From assembly GCF_007556775.1 (NCBI RefSeq), contig NZ_CP041742.1, forward strand, positions 248,001 to 312,000: 64,000 nt of DNA, written 5' to 3'. The DNA comes from Lysobacter lycopersici (GTDB taxonomy: Bacteria; Pseudomonadota; Gammaproteobacteria; Xanthomonadales; Xanthomonadaceae). Below, piece by piece: positions 35,664 to 44,115 of the stretch (the first letter of the stretch is position 1; each line of letters starts with the position of its first letter). Position numbers and translations under genes: made by a program. The notes beneath the pieces are model-generated. The model was not told the origin of the DNA and searched no databases. It saw only the letters and a program-made list of their open reading frames with translations.

Positions 35664-37391
35664 TCAGTCGCCGATGGCGACGTCGACCGTCGTCGCCTTC
35701 CCGTTTGTGATCGAACGCGCGGCATCGACCAGCGTCGCGAACTCCGCGCGCTCGCCGTCCGGATCGCCGCCGGTCGAGGAATGCGCGCTGCGGGCGATGT
35801 CGTTCCAGTTCCAATTGCCGAGGTGCGTTCCACCACGCAGCGCATCCGCATACGCGGCCACGGAAGCGGCGAAGCGCAACGTCGGGCTCGGTTGCGCATG
35901 CAGCGAAGACGCGAGGATAGCCGTGTCGATCAACCGGCTCGCATCCTCGCCCGGACGCTTGTAACGCAGGCGCAGGTCGGCGATTTCGTTCGCCTTCGCA
36001 CCCGTCGATGCGGTCGTCGATCCGCCATAACGCAGCGGCGGCAACTGTTCCGCGCCGGAACCGACCGGCGTGAGTTCGTACAAGGCGGTGACTTCGTGGC
36101 CCGCGCCGATGTCGCCGGCATCGACCTTGTCGTTGGCGAAATCCTCGCGCCGCAGCGCGCGGTTCTCGTAGCCGATCAGGCGGTATTCCGCCACCTGCGC
36201 GGGATTGAACTCGACCTGGATCTTCACGTCCTTGGCGATCGTCAGCAGCGTGCCGCCCATCTGCCGCACCAGCACCTTGCGCGCCTCGTCCACGCTGTCG
36301 ATGTAGGCGTGGTTGCCGTCGCCGACATCGGCGAGGCGTTCGGCCATCTGGTCGTTGTAGTTGCCTTCGCCGAAGCCGAGCGTGGTCAGCGCGATGCCGG
36401 ACTTGCGCTGGTCGCCGACCAGCGTTTCCAGCGCATCCTGGTCGACGGTGCCGACGTTGAAATCGCCATCGGTGGCGAGGATCACGCGGTTCACGCCACC
36501 CTTGACGAAGGCCTGCTTGGCCATCGCGTAGGCGAGGCGGATCCCGTCGCCGCCATTGGTGCTGCCGCCGGCCTGGAGCCGATCCAGCGCGGCGAGGATT
36601 TCGCCCTGCCTGTCGCCGCTCGTGGGTTCGAGCACGAGGCCCGCGGAACCGGCATAGACGACGATGGACACGCGATCCTGCGGCCGCAGTTGCCGCACCA
36701 GTTGCGCGAACGCCTGCTTGAGCAGCGGCAGCTTGTCGGGTTCGTCCATCGAGCCGGAGGTGTCGATGAGGAACACGAGGTTGGCCGGCGGAATCGTCGC
36801 CTTGGGCACGTCGTAGCCCTTGATGCCGACCATCAGCAGCTGGTGTTTCGCGTTCCACGGCGCGGGCGCGAGTTCGGTGGTGACGCGGAAGGGCGTGGCG
36901 AGCGAATCCGGCGCGGGATGGCCGTAGCGGAAGTAGTTGATCATTTCCTCGGCGCGCACGGCGTCGGCGGGCGGACGTGTGCCTTCGCGCAGCATGCGGC
37001 GGACGTTGGCGTAGCTGCCGGTGTCGACGTCGATGGAGAAGGTGGAAACGGGTTCCTCGCTGGCGCGGTGCACGGGGTTGTCGGCGTGCGCGGCGTATTT
37101 CTCGGTGTTGGCGGGCTGCCAGTAGCCGGAAGGCGGGGGCGGTGGCGCGGCCGGGGCGTAGGCGTAGGCCTGCATCGGCGCGGCCTTGGCGCGCATGGCG
37201 CCGCTGGTCAGTTCGACGCGGTCGAGGGTCTTGGCTTCGGCTTCGTCGGCGAGGACGGGGGGTTCGGGCTGGTTGGAGGCTGCGATGGCGCCGGCATCGC
37301 GGCGGGTGTCGGCCTGTTCGTTGCCGGTGGTGGAGCAGGCGGAGAGGGCGATGGTGCAGAGCAGGGCGGTGCAGAGGGCGGTGCGTTGCAT
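35664..37391 (-). CDS. VWA-domain lipoprotein (YfbK-like)
   Basis: A 575-residue lipoprotein: lipobox LSAC with C19. Near residue 55 it has TLDRVELTSG, resembling the motif in the anti-sigma protein across the locus. A von Willebrand N-terminal domain (STFSIDVDTGSYANVRRML) precedes the VWA domain with MIDAS LIDTSGSMDEPDKL and LATDGDFNVG, and the family-specific C-terminal domain (DLRLRYKRPG). YfbK-type proteins bind metal and partner proteins at the envelope. Stop is 3 bases from the convergent GGDEF-EAL gene. Start has GGGAGACCGCC upstream. Confidence 0.88.
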   Translation of the reverse strand: MQRTALCTALLCTIALSACSTTGNEQADTRRDAGAIAASNQPEPPVLADEAEAKTLDRVELTSGAMRAKAAPMQAYAYAPAAPPPPPSGYWQPANTEKYAAHADNPVHRASEEPVSTFSIDVDTGSYANVRRMLREGTRPPADAVRAEEMINYFRYGHPAPDSLATPFRVTTELAPAPWNAKHQLLMVGIKGYDVPKATIPPANLVFLIDTSGSMDEPDKLPLLKQAFAQLVRQLRPQDRVSIVVYAGSAGLVLEPTSGDRQGEILAALDRLQAGGSTNGGDGIRLAYAMAKQAFVKGGVNRVILATDGDFNVGTVDQDALETLVGDQRKSGIALTTLGFGEGNYNDQMAERLADVGDGNHAYIDSVDEARKVLVRQMGGTLLTIAKDVKIQVEFNPAQVAEYRLIGYENRALRREDFANDKVDAGDIGAGHEVTALYELTPVGSGAEQLPPLRYGGSTTASTGAKANEIADLRLRYKRPGEDASRLIDTAILASSLHAQPSPTLRFAASVAAYADALRGGTHLGNWNWNDIARSAHSSTGGDPDGERAEFATLVDAARSITNGKATTVDVAIGD

Positions 37392-37528
37392 GGCGGTCTC
37401 CCGGGGTGGACGGGAGTTGCGAACGCGGGTGGGGTGAAAGTGGGGTTAGACACTGTCGCCCAATTTTTTGCGGTGATGGCTGGGCTTGAGTGTCAGTCGT
37501 AGGGAAGCGGGCTCAGTGTGGGCGAGCG

Positions 37529-37795
37529 TCAGGTTTTGTCATCAGGGGCTTGCAGTCGCTTGGCTGCGCGATAGCAAAGCCAGAACGATACGAAGGAGAG
37601 TGCTGCAAAAATGAGCACGATCAAGATCCCGCCCCACTCACCTTGAAGCACCGTAGTCGCCGCCAGCATCACTGCAAGCAGCAGGAATGCACAGCCTGCC
37701 AGGCACATGGCTGCTGCCACGAAAAAATTCGAGGCGCGATCGGGAACTGGAATTCCGATGCTGGATAGGATTGTTCCGATGAGATCGCCGATCAT
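37529..37795 (-). CDS. Small two-helix membrane protein, unknown
   Basis: 88 residues from MIGDLIGTILSS; an upstream in-frame ATG at 37828 would add 11 residues. Two hydrophobic segments (NFFVAAAMCLAGCAFLLLAVMLAA and GGILIVLIFAALSFVSFWLCY) suggest an inner-membrane hairpin. No family recognised. It lies in a stretch of clearly lower GC together with the next gene. Confidence 0.5.
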   Translation of the reverse strand: MIGDLIGTILSSIGIPVPDRASNFFVAAAMCLAGCAFLLLAVMLAATTVLQGEWGGILIVLIFAALSFVSFWLCYRAAKRLQAPDDKT

Positions 37796-37849
37796 GAATC
37801 CTAGTGCCTGAGTTCGACTGCACCGCAAGGCTGCGGCTTGAATGAATTG

Positions 37850-38419
37850 TTAGGGAATAACTGCCTTAATTGATTGCCATTGTGTATAGGTAGTCGCAAG
37901 TGGGGCGAGTATTGCAACTACGAAGGGAAAGATTTGATCTACGAAATGCGGAGAAACAACGGCAACATGGAACGCTGCTTTCGCCTTTGCACTCAAAGTC
38001 TCCGGAAGAGAAAACTCCTTGAGAACTTTCGTGTCCATACCGGCCCGAGTATTGGCGAACCGCTCTACTATCTTGAAGCGTCTTGCGGACGAATCGAGGT
38101 CTACAGCACGAGTTTGCAAAGCATTTGGATCTATTTTCTGCGCTTGTAGGTTGAACCATAAACGAAGATGATTGTGGTACGTGAGACTAATCTTGCGTGC
38201 ATTGTTAGTGGACCAGTATTGAAAGTAGCGCAGCAAAAAGTAGAGCCAGCTGATCCATGCGACGGCTATAAGAACACTTGGATTGCCCACTACTAGGTCT
38301 GTGCCAAGAATGCCGACTTTGGCAATCTTGACATCTGCAAAGTCAAAAACGATCAGGGCCACGCTGATGAGTATCAGGTTGCGCCTATGCTTCTGCAGGT
38401 CTTCGTCGAAATCCGCCAT
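37850..38419 (-). CDS. AT-rich orphan membrane protein
   Basis: 189 residues with three hydrophobic segments (LILISVALIVFDFADV; PSVLIAVAWISWLYFLLRYF; DQIFPFVVAILAPLATTY) around a soluble central part (RARSVDLDSS-like, NTRAGMDTKVLKEF). I recognise no family. The 60-base line 38161-38220 is 25/60 GC, far below the roughly two-thirds GC of flanking genes, and codon use is correspondingly AT-rich. This indicates horizontal acquisition. Confidence 0.6.
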   Translation of the reverse strand: MADFDEDLQKHRRNLILISVALIVFDFADVKIAKVGILGTDLVVGNPSVLIAVAWISWLYFLLRYFQYWSTNNARKISLTYHNHLRLWFNLQAQKIDPNALQTRAVDLDSSARRFKIVERFANTRAGMDTKVLKEFSLPETLSAKAKAAFHVAVVSPHFVDQIFPFVVAILAPLATTYTQWQSIKAVIP

Positions 38420-38515
38420 TTCTACCTAACTACAGATAAACCCGTTCTGGGGCGACGAATGATCCTGCGCGCGCTCCAACGCCGCGGTCAAGAAACCCCA
38501 GATTTCGCTGACGAC

Positions 38516-39952
38516 TCACCGCGGCGGGTCGCGCAGCACCAGCAGCCTTGGTTCGGTCATGTCCGCAATCGCGCTGCGCACGCCCTCGCGGCCGATGCCC
38601 GACAGCTTCACGCCGCCGTAGGGCATGTTGTCCACGCGGAAGCTCGGCACGTCGCCGACGATCACGCCGCCGACTTCCAGCCCATCCCAGGCCTGCATCG
38701 CGTGCGACAACTCGCCGGTAAACACGCCGGCCTGCAGCCCGAAATCGCTGTCGTTGACGCGGGCAATCGCCTCGCCGAAATCATCGAAGGCTTCGAGGAA
38801 CGCGACCGGCCCGAAAGCTTCCTTGCGGTACAGGTCGCTGTCGCGCGGCACGTTTTCCAGCAATGCCGCCGGGAGCATGTTGCCCTTGCGCTTGCCACGC
38901 ACCAGCGGCTTCGCGCCGCCGGCGATGGCCGCGTCCATCCACGCATCGACGCGCTGCGCCGCATCCTCGTCGATCATCGGGCCGATGAAGGTCTTCTCGT
39001 CGCGCGGATCGCCCATGCGCAGCTTCGCCACCGCGGCTTTCAGCTTCTTGCGCAACTTGTCGTAAATCGCCGCATGCGCGTAGATGCGCTGCACGCCGAT
39101 GCAGCTCTGCCCGGACTGGTAATACGCACCGAACACCAGGCGTTCGACCACCGCGTCCAGCGGCTCGCCCGGATCGGCGTCGACGATGCAGGCCGCGTTG
39201 CCGCCGAGTTCCAGCACCACCTTCTTGCGGCCTGCGCGCGCCTTCAGGTCCCAGCCGACCAGTCCGCCGGTGAAGCTCAACAGCGCGATGCGTTCGTCCT
39301 CGACCAGTATGCCCGCATCCTCGTTCGAACAAGGCAGGATCGAGAACGCGCCTTTCGGCAGGCCGGTTTCGGCCAGCACTTCGCCGATGATCAGCGCGCC
39401 GATGGGCGTTTTCGCCGCGGGCTTGAGCACGAACGGACAGCCGGCCGCGATTGCCGGTGCGACCTTGTGCGCGACCAGGTTGAGCGGGAAGTTGAATGGG
39501 GTGATGAAGGCGCAGGCGCCGACCGGCACGCGCTTGACCATGCCGCGATAGCCGCGGGTGCGCTTGGAGATCTGCAGTTCCAGCACCTCGCCGTCGATGC
39601 GCGTGGCCTCGCCCGCGGCGATGCGGAAGGTGTCGATGAGCCGCGTCACTTCGCCGCGCGAATCGTGGATCGGCTTGCCGGCCTCGATGCACAGCGCCAG
39701 CGCGAGTTCCTCGCTGCGTTCGCTGAATCGCCGGACGCAGTGTTCGAGCACGTCGCGGCGCGCGTCCGGCGGGAACGCGGCCATGGCTTCGCGTGCCTTG
39801 TGCGCGGCGACCACGGCCTTGCGCACGGTCGCGCGATCCGCGAAGGCGACCCTGGTCGCCTTCTTGCCGGAATACTTGTCGAGCACGACCAGGTCGGTAT
39901 TGGCCGCGACCGGCTTGTTGGCGAGGTAGTAGGGATAGGACTTGGCGAGCAT
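38516..39952 (-). CDS. NAD(P)-dependent aldehyde dehydrogenase
   Basis: A 478-residue ALDH. The cofactor and active-site blocks are FITPFNFPLNLVAHKVAPAIAAG, LSFTGG, the general base in LELGGNAACIV and the catalytic cysteine in YQSGQSCIGVQR. GRPGVK-like C-terminal YGGVKLSGIGREG is normal. Start MLAKSYPYY follows AAAGGAGACCGCG, a good ribosome binding site, which favours it over the ATG 24 bases upstream. Substrate unknown. Confidence 0.88.
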   Translation of the reverse strand: MLAKSYPYYLANKPVAANTDLVVLDKYSGKKATRVAFADRATVRKAVVAAHKAREAMAAFPPDARRDVLEHCVRRFSERSEELALALCIEAGKPIHDSRGEVTRLIDTFRIAAGEATRIDGEVLELQISKRTRGYRGMVKRVPVGACAFITPFNFPLNLVAHKVAPAIAAGCPFVLKPAAKTPIGALIIGEVLAETGLPKGAFSILPCSNEDAGILVEDERIALLSFTGGLVGWDLKARAGRKKVVLELGGNAACIVDADPGEPLDAVVERLVFGAYYQSGQSCIGVQRIYAHAAIYDKLRKKLKAAVAKLRMGDPRDEKTFIGPMIDEDAAQRVDAWMDAAIAGGAKPLVRGKRKGNMLPAALLENVPRDSDLYRKEAFGPVAFLEAFDDFGEAIARVNDSDFGLQAGVFTGELSHAMQAWDGLEVGGVIVGDVPSFRVDNMPYGGVKLSGIGREGVRSAIADMTEPRLLVLRDPPR

Positions 39953-39999
39953 CGCGGTCTCCTTTGCGGGCAGCATCGCGCCGTGTGCGTTAACGCCCT

Positions 40000-40080
40000 G
40001 TAGGAGCGGATTTTGTGGGAGCGGCTTACAGCCGCGACGCTTTTTCGCAAGGTCTATCGCGGCTGTAAGCCGCTCCTACA
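40000..40080. repeat. REP element TGTAGGAGCGGCTTACAGCCGCGA, inverted pair
   Basis: Left arm 40014-40038 reads TTGTGGGAGCGGCTTACAGC then CGCGA; right arm 40056-40080 is its complement ending GCTCCTACA. A partial copy TGTAGGAGCGG precedes at 40000. This is a dispersed repeat common in Xanthomonas and Pseudomonas. The right arm supplies the stop codon of xseA. Confidence 0.88.
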
Positions 40081-41413
40081 AAGGCTTGTCGCCCTCGACC
40101 CGCAATTTCAGCAGGCCATCGGCGACGGTGGCCTTGAGCGCGCTGCCGACCGGCGCATCGCCGGTGCCGCGCACGATGCGGCCGTCCTCGCGGCGCAGGA
40201 TGGCGTAGCCGCGCGCGACGGTGGCCAGCGGGCTCACCGTTTCCAGCGAACGCGCGAGGCCGCGCAGGCGCAGGGCTTCGTGCTGCAACTGGCGCGCGAC
40301 CGCGGATTGCGGGCGCCCGCGCAGCGCGAACAGGCGTTCGCGCAACTGGGCGAGGCGGCGTTCGGGCCGCGATCCGCGCAGCACCGCGCCGGCATGGCGC
40401 AGGCGGGCGATGCGCTGTTCCAGCGCGCGCAACAGGCTCGCATCCATGCGCTGCTTCAATTCGGCTTCGCGCCGGCGCAGCAGGGCGAAGCGCGCCTGCG
40501 GATGCAGCGCCTGCAGGCGCAGCCAGGCGCGATCCGCACGTTGCGCGGCCTGGCGCTGGCGGTTGCCGTGTGCGGAGGCGAGCGTGCGCGAGAGTCCGGA
40601 CAAGCGCGCACGCAAATCCACGCGGTTCGGCACCAGCAATTCCGCCGCGACCGAGGGCGTCGGCGCGCGCAGGTCGGCGACGAAATCGGACAGGCTGAAA
40701 TCGGTCTCGTGGCCGATCGCGGACACGACCGGAACCGGCGATGCGGCGATCGCGCGCGCGAGTTGTTCGTCGTTGAACGCCCACAGGTCCTCGAGCGAAC
40801 CGCCGCCGCGGGCGATCAGCAGCACGTCGTAGCGTTCGGACTGGATCGCGCGCGCCAGCATGCCGCGGATCTGCGCCGCCGCGGTCGCGCCCTGCACCGG
40901 CACCGGCAGCACGTCGATTTCCGCCAGCGGCAGGCGCCGCGCGAGCACGCTGAGCACGTCGCGCACCACCGCGCCGGACGGCGAGGTGAGCAGGCCGATG
41001 CGGCGCGGGAAGGCGGGCAGGGCACGCTTGCGTTCGGCGTCGAACAGGCCCTCGGCGGCGAGCTTCGCCTTCAATTCCTCGAGCGCGCGGCGCAAAGCGC
41101 CTTCGCCAGCTTCCTCCATGTGATCCAGCACCAGCTGGTAGTCGCCGCGCGCCTCGTACAGGGTGAGCCGACCGCGCGCGAGCACGCGCAGGCCGTCGCG
41201 CGGCTGGAACTTCAGCCAGGTGCTCTTGGGCTTGAACATGGCGCAGCGCACTTGCGCGCGTTCATCCTTGAGCGAGAAATACAGGTGCCCGGACGCGGGC
41301 CGCGCGACGCCGCCCAGCTCGCCTTCGACCCAGATCGCCGGGAACGCGCCTTCCAGCAGGTCGCGGGCGAGGGTGTTGAGCTGGCTGGGGGTCAGGATGT
41401 CGCGGGTTTCCAT
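40076..41413 (-). CDS. xseA: Exodeoxyribonuclease VII large subunit
   Basis: A 445-residue single-strand exonuclease subunit. The N-terminal OB fold ([48 protein letters not shown]) is followed by the catalytic domain ([69 protein letters not shown]) and a coiled-coil arm. The TAG stop lies in a REP repeat. Upstream, TACGAT stands exactly 6 bases before the ATG, suggesting a leaderless transcript. Small subunit xseB is not in the window. Confidence 0.95.
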   Translation of the reverse strand: METRDILTPSQLNTLARDLLEGAFPAIWVEGELGGVARPASGHLYFSLKDERAQVRCAMFKPKSTWLKFQPRDGLRVLARGRLTLYEARGDYQLVLDHMEEAGEGALRRALEELKAKLAAEGLFDAERKRALPAFPRRIGLLTSPSGAVVRDVLSVLARRLPLAEIDVLPVPVQGATAAAQIRGMLARAIQSERYDVLLIARGGGSLEDLWAFNDEQLARAIAASPVPVVSAIGHETDFSLSDFVADLRAPTPSVAAELLVPNRVDLRARLSGLSRTLASAHGNRQRQAAQRADRAWLRLQALHPQARFALLRRREAELKQRMDASLLRALEQRIARLRHAGAVLRGSRPERRLAQLRERLFALRGRPQSAVARQLQHEALRLRGLARSLETVSPLATVARGYAILRREDGRIVRGTGDAPVGSALKATVADGLLKLRVEGDKPL

Positions 41414-41419
41414 GCGCGC

Positions 41420-41425
41420 ATCGTA
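41420..41425 (-). promoter_or_regulatory. -10-like TACGAT, 6 nt before xseA start
   Basis: On the minus strand: TACGAT, GCGCGC, ATG. Same spacing and even the same GCGCGC spacer as the divergent ispG gene. Confidence 0.4.
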
Positions 41426-41434
41426 GTGCGTTTA

Positions 41435-41508
41435 CCCCTCTCCCGCCTTCGGCACCCTCTCCCTCAAGGGGAGAGGGAAAGCACCGTGGCAAGGGGAGAG
41501 GGGAAGGG
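41435..41508. repeat. Palindromic CCCTCTCCC element between xseA and ispG
   Basis: CCCCTCTCCCGCC, then CCCTCTCCCTCAAGGGGAGAGG and AAGGGGAGAGGGGAAGG. A member of the same family as at 1301 and 9266, here in a divergent promoter region. Confidence 0.8.
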
Positions 41509-41512
41509 CAGG

Positions 41513-41518
41513 TAAAAT
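41513..41518 (+). promoter_or_regulatory. -10-like TAAAAT, 6 nt before ispG start
   Basis: TAAAAT, GCGCGC, ATG: no leader and no ribosome binding site. Confidence 0.45.
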
Positions 41519-41524
41519 GCGCGC

Positions 41525-42805
41525 ATGAACGACGAAGCCGTTTCCGCCAATACCGCGCCCTGCGCCGGCATGTTCGGTCCTGCGCCGCGGCGCGCGACGC
41601 GCCAGGTGCGCATCGGCAAGGTGCGCGTGGGCGGCGATGCGCCGGTGGTGGTGCAGTCGATGACCAATACCGACACCGCCGACGTCGCATCCACCACGAA
41701 GCAGGTCGCCGAACTGTGGCGCGCGGGTTCCGAACTCGTGCGCGTCACCGTCAACACGCCCGAGGCCGCGGCCGCGGTGCCACGCATCGTCGAGAAGCTG
41801 GCGATGATGGGCGTGGAAGTGCCGATCATCGGCGACTTCCATTACAACGGGCACCAGCTGCTGGCGAACGAACCGGCCTGCGCCGAGGCGCTGGCGAAGT
41901 ACCGCATCAACCCCGGCAACGTCGGTTTCGGCAAGAAGCGCGACACGCAGTTCGCGCAGCTGGTCGAGTTCGCGATCCGGCACGGAAAGCCGGTGCGGAT
42001 CGGCGCGAACTGGGGCTCGCTCGACCAGGCGCTGGCCGCGAAGCTGATGGACGAGAACCACGCGCTTGCGGTTCCGCTCGATGCCGCGGAAGTGCTGCGC
42101 GAGGCGCTGATTCGTTCCGCGCTGGATTCGGCGGCGCGCGCGGTCGAGATCGGCCTGCCCGCCGACCGCATCATCCTCAGCGCGAAAGTCAGCGGCGTGC
42201 AGGAACTGGTCGCGGTCTATCGCGAAATGTCCAGGCGCAGCGATTTCGCGCTGCACCTCGGCCTGACCGAAGCCGGCATCGGCAGCAAGGGCATCGTCGC
42301 CTCCAGCGCGGCGCTCGGCGTGCTGCTGCAGGAAGGCATCGGCGACACCATCCGCATTTCGCTCACGCCCGAGCCGGGGCAATCGCGCACCACCGAGGTA
42401 ATCGTCGCGCAGGAACTGCTGCAGACCATGGGCCTGCGCGCGTTCACGCCGATGGTGACGGCGTGTCCCGGTTGCGGTCGCACCACCAGCAGCTTCTTCC
42501 AGGAACTGGCGAAGACGGTGCAGGAACACGTGCGCGCGAAGATGCCGGAATGGAAAGTGACGCATCCGGGCGCGGAGAACCTGACGCTGGCGGTGATGGG
42601 CTGCGTGGTCAACGGACCGGGCGAATCGCGCCACGCCAACATCGGCATTTCGCTGCCGGGCACGGGCGAAGCGCCGTCCGCGCCGGTGTTCGTCGATGGC
42701 GAAAAGACCGTCACCCTGCGCGGCGAGCACATCGCGCGCGAATTCGTCGCGCTGATCGACGGTTATGTCGAACGGAAATTCGCGGCTGCCACGCGGCCCG
42801 GCTGA
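41525..42805 (+). CDS. ispG: 4-hydroxy-3-methylbut-2-enyl diphosphate synthase (IspG/GcpE)
   Basis: A 426-residue iron-sulfur enzyme of the MEP isoprenoid pathway. Blocks: [53 protein letters not shown], and the cluster cysteines in TACPGCGRT and [10 protein letters not shown]. The length is above E. coli's 372 because of an insert in the middle, typical for Xanthomonadaceae. Its end overlaps the PAP2 gene by 41 bases. Confidence 0.96.
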   Translation: MNDEAVSANTAPCAGMFGPAPRRATRQVRIGKVRVGGDAPVVVQSMTNTDTADVASTTKQVAELWRAGSELVRVTVNTPEAAAAVPRIVEKLAMMGVEVPIIGDFHYNGHQLLANEPACAEALAKYRINPGNVGFGKKRDTQFAQLVEFAIRHGKPVRIGANWGSLDQALAAKLMDENHALAVPLDAAEVLREALIRSALDSAARAVEIGLPADRIILSAKVSGVQELVAVYREMSRRSDFALHLGLTEAGIGSKGIVASSAALGVLLQEGIGDTIRISLTPEPGQSRTTEVIVAQELLQTMGLRAFTPMVTACPGCGRTTSSFFQELAKTVQEHVRAKMPEWKVTHPGAENLTLAVMGCVVNGPGESRHANIGISLPGTGEAPSAPVFVDGEKTVTLRGEHIAREFVALIDGYVERKFAAATRPG

Positions 42806-43487
42806 AGCCGCCGCCGTCCTCGCCGAGGACGCACGCTTCGGCATCGGCACCTTGCGTCGCCATGGCTGGCGGATCGCGCTGCTGTTCGTGCTGGTGTTGC
42901 TGCCGCTGTGGGGCTTCGGCGAACTGGCCGAGGACGTGCACGCGGGCGAGGTCTTCTCCTTCGACCGCCCGCTGCTCGAGTTCGCGCATTCGATCGCGTC
43001 GCCGGGATCGGACGCGCTCGCATTGCTGCTCGCGAAGGCCGGCTACGCCTACGGCGTGGTGCCATTCGATGTCGCGCTGGTGCTGTTCCTCGCACTGCGG
43101 CGCAGGAAGCGAGAGGGCCTGTTCGCCGGCATCGCGCTCGGCGGTTCGGCGTTGCTGAACCTCGGCGCGAAGCATTTCTTCGGCCGCGCGCGACCCGATC
43201 TCTGGCTGTCGCTGGCGCCAGAAACCAGTTTCAGTTTCCCCAGCGGGCATGCGATGGGTTCGATGACGCTGGCGATCGTGCTTTCGCTGCTGGCGTGGCA
43301 TACACGCTGGCGTTGGCCGGTGCTGATCGCCGCGCTCGCATTCGCGCTGGCGGTCGGCGCCTCGCGGGTCTACCTCGGCGTGCATTTCCCGTCCGACATC
43401 CTCGCCGGCTGGGCCGCGGCGGTGGCATGGGCGGTCGGCGTCTACGCAGTGGTGTTCCGCGGCACGCTGCGGCCGTGGGTGCATTGA
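42765..43487 (+). CDS. PAP2-family membrane phosphatase
   Basis: A 240-residue lipid phosphatase with about six helices. The acid phosphatase signature is complete: KHFFGRARP (KX6RP), [11 protein letters not shown] (PSGH) and [16 protein letters not shown] (SRX5HX3D). The likely role is dephosphorylation of undecaprenyl diphosphate or phosphatidic-acid-type lipids in the periplasm. Co-transcription with ispG, an upstream supplier of polyprenyl precursors, is suggestive of an undecaprenyl link. Start ATG 42765 overlaps ispG; another start inside is possible. Confidence 0.88.
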   Translation: MSNGNSRLPRGPAEAAAVLAEDARFGIGTLRRHGWRIALLFVLVLLPLWGFGELAEDVHAGEVFSFDRPLLEFAHSIASPGSDALALLLAKAGYAYGVVPFDVALVLFLALRRRKREGLFAGIALGGSALLNLGAKHFFGRARPDLWLSLAPETSFSFPSGHAMGSMTLAIVLSLLAWHTRWRWPVLIAALAFALAVGASRVYLGVHFPSDILAGWAAAVAWAVGVYAVVFRGTLRPWVH

Positions 43488-43509
43488 ACCCGACCGGGCC
43501 AACGACGCC

Positions 43510-44112
43510 TCAGTGGCCGTCGAAGGCGAGTTCGCGTTCCCGCTGCAGGCGCTCGCGCAGGTATTCGTCGCGGGTCAGGCCGCCGGGAATGGTCGTCATC
43601 GCCATGACTTCGGCCACCACCGCCTTCTCGCGCGCCTTGTAGCGCTGCATGCGCGGGTCGGCATTCTGCTGCGCGACGAACGCCGCTTCGCGCCGCGCCG
43701 CATCCGCGCGGTAGCGTTCGGCAAGAGCAGCCAGCCGCGCCTTCTGCTCCTCCTCGCTGCCGGAACCGGCCTCGATCAAGGCGGCGCGCAGCAGCACCGT
43801 CTCGCCGGCGGAGAGTTCGCCGGACTGTTCGCGCGCTTCTATCTGCGTTTCCAGCGCCTGCGCGCGGCGCTCGCGTTCGCCGGCCGGGAGTTTCGAGGCA
43901 TCGCGCACGAAGTCGCGCGCGTCGCGTTCGAAGCGCTGTTGCCCGAGCCATTCGCGCGCCTGCGGGGTGTTTTCAAGTGCCCGGATCCGCGCCTGCGACG
44001 ACGCATTCGCGGGACCGGCTTGCACCGACGCGCGCGGGGCAGGGCGTTCGCCGCAGCCCGTCGCCAGCAACACGCTCGCGACGAACACGATACCGAGTGC
44101 GACGCGCGCCAC
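43510..44112 (-). CDS. Helical charged lipoprotein coupled to pectinacetylesterase-like gene
   Basis: A 200-residue lipoprotein (lipobox LATGC, C20). The mature part is almost entirely charged helix (SQARIRALENTPQAREWLGQQRFERDARDFV; EEEQKARLAALAERYRADAARREAAFVAQQ; DEYLRERLQRERELAFDG). Composition and placement 3 bases after an exported hydrolase gene recall lipase-specific foldases, but the foldase signature motif is not visible. Function unknown; a partner role for the upstream enzyme is inference. Confidence 0.65.
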   Translation of the reverse strand: MARVALGIVFVASVLLATGCGERPAPRASVQAGPANASSQARIRALENTPQAREWLGQQRFERDARDFVRDASKLPAGERERRAQALETQIEAREQSGELSAGETVLLRAALIEAGSGSEEEQKARLAALAERYRADAARREAAFVAQQNADPRMQRYKAREKAVVAEVMAMTTIPGGLTRDEYLRERLQRERELAFDGH

Positions 44113-44115
44113 CGA

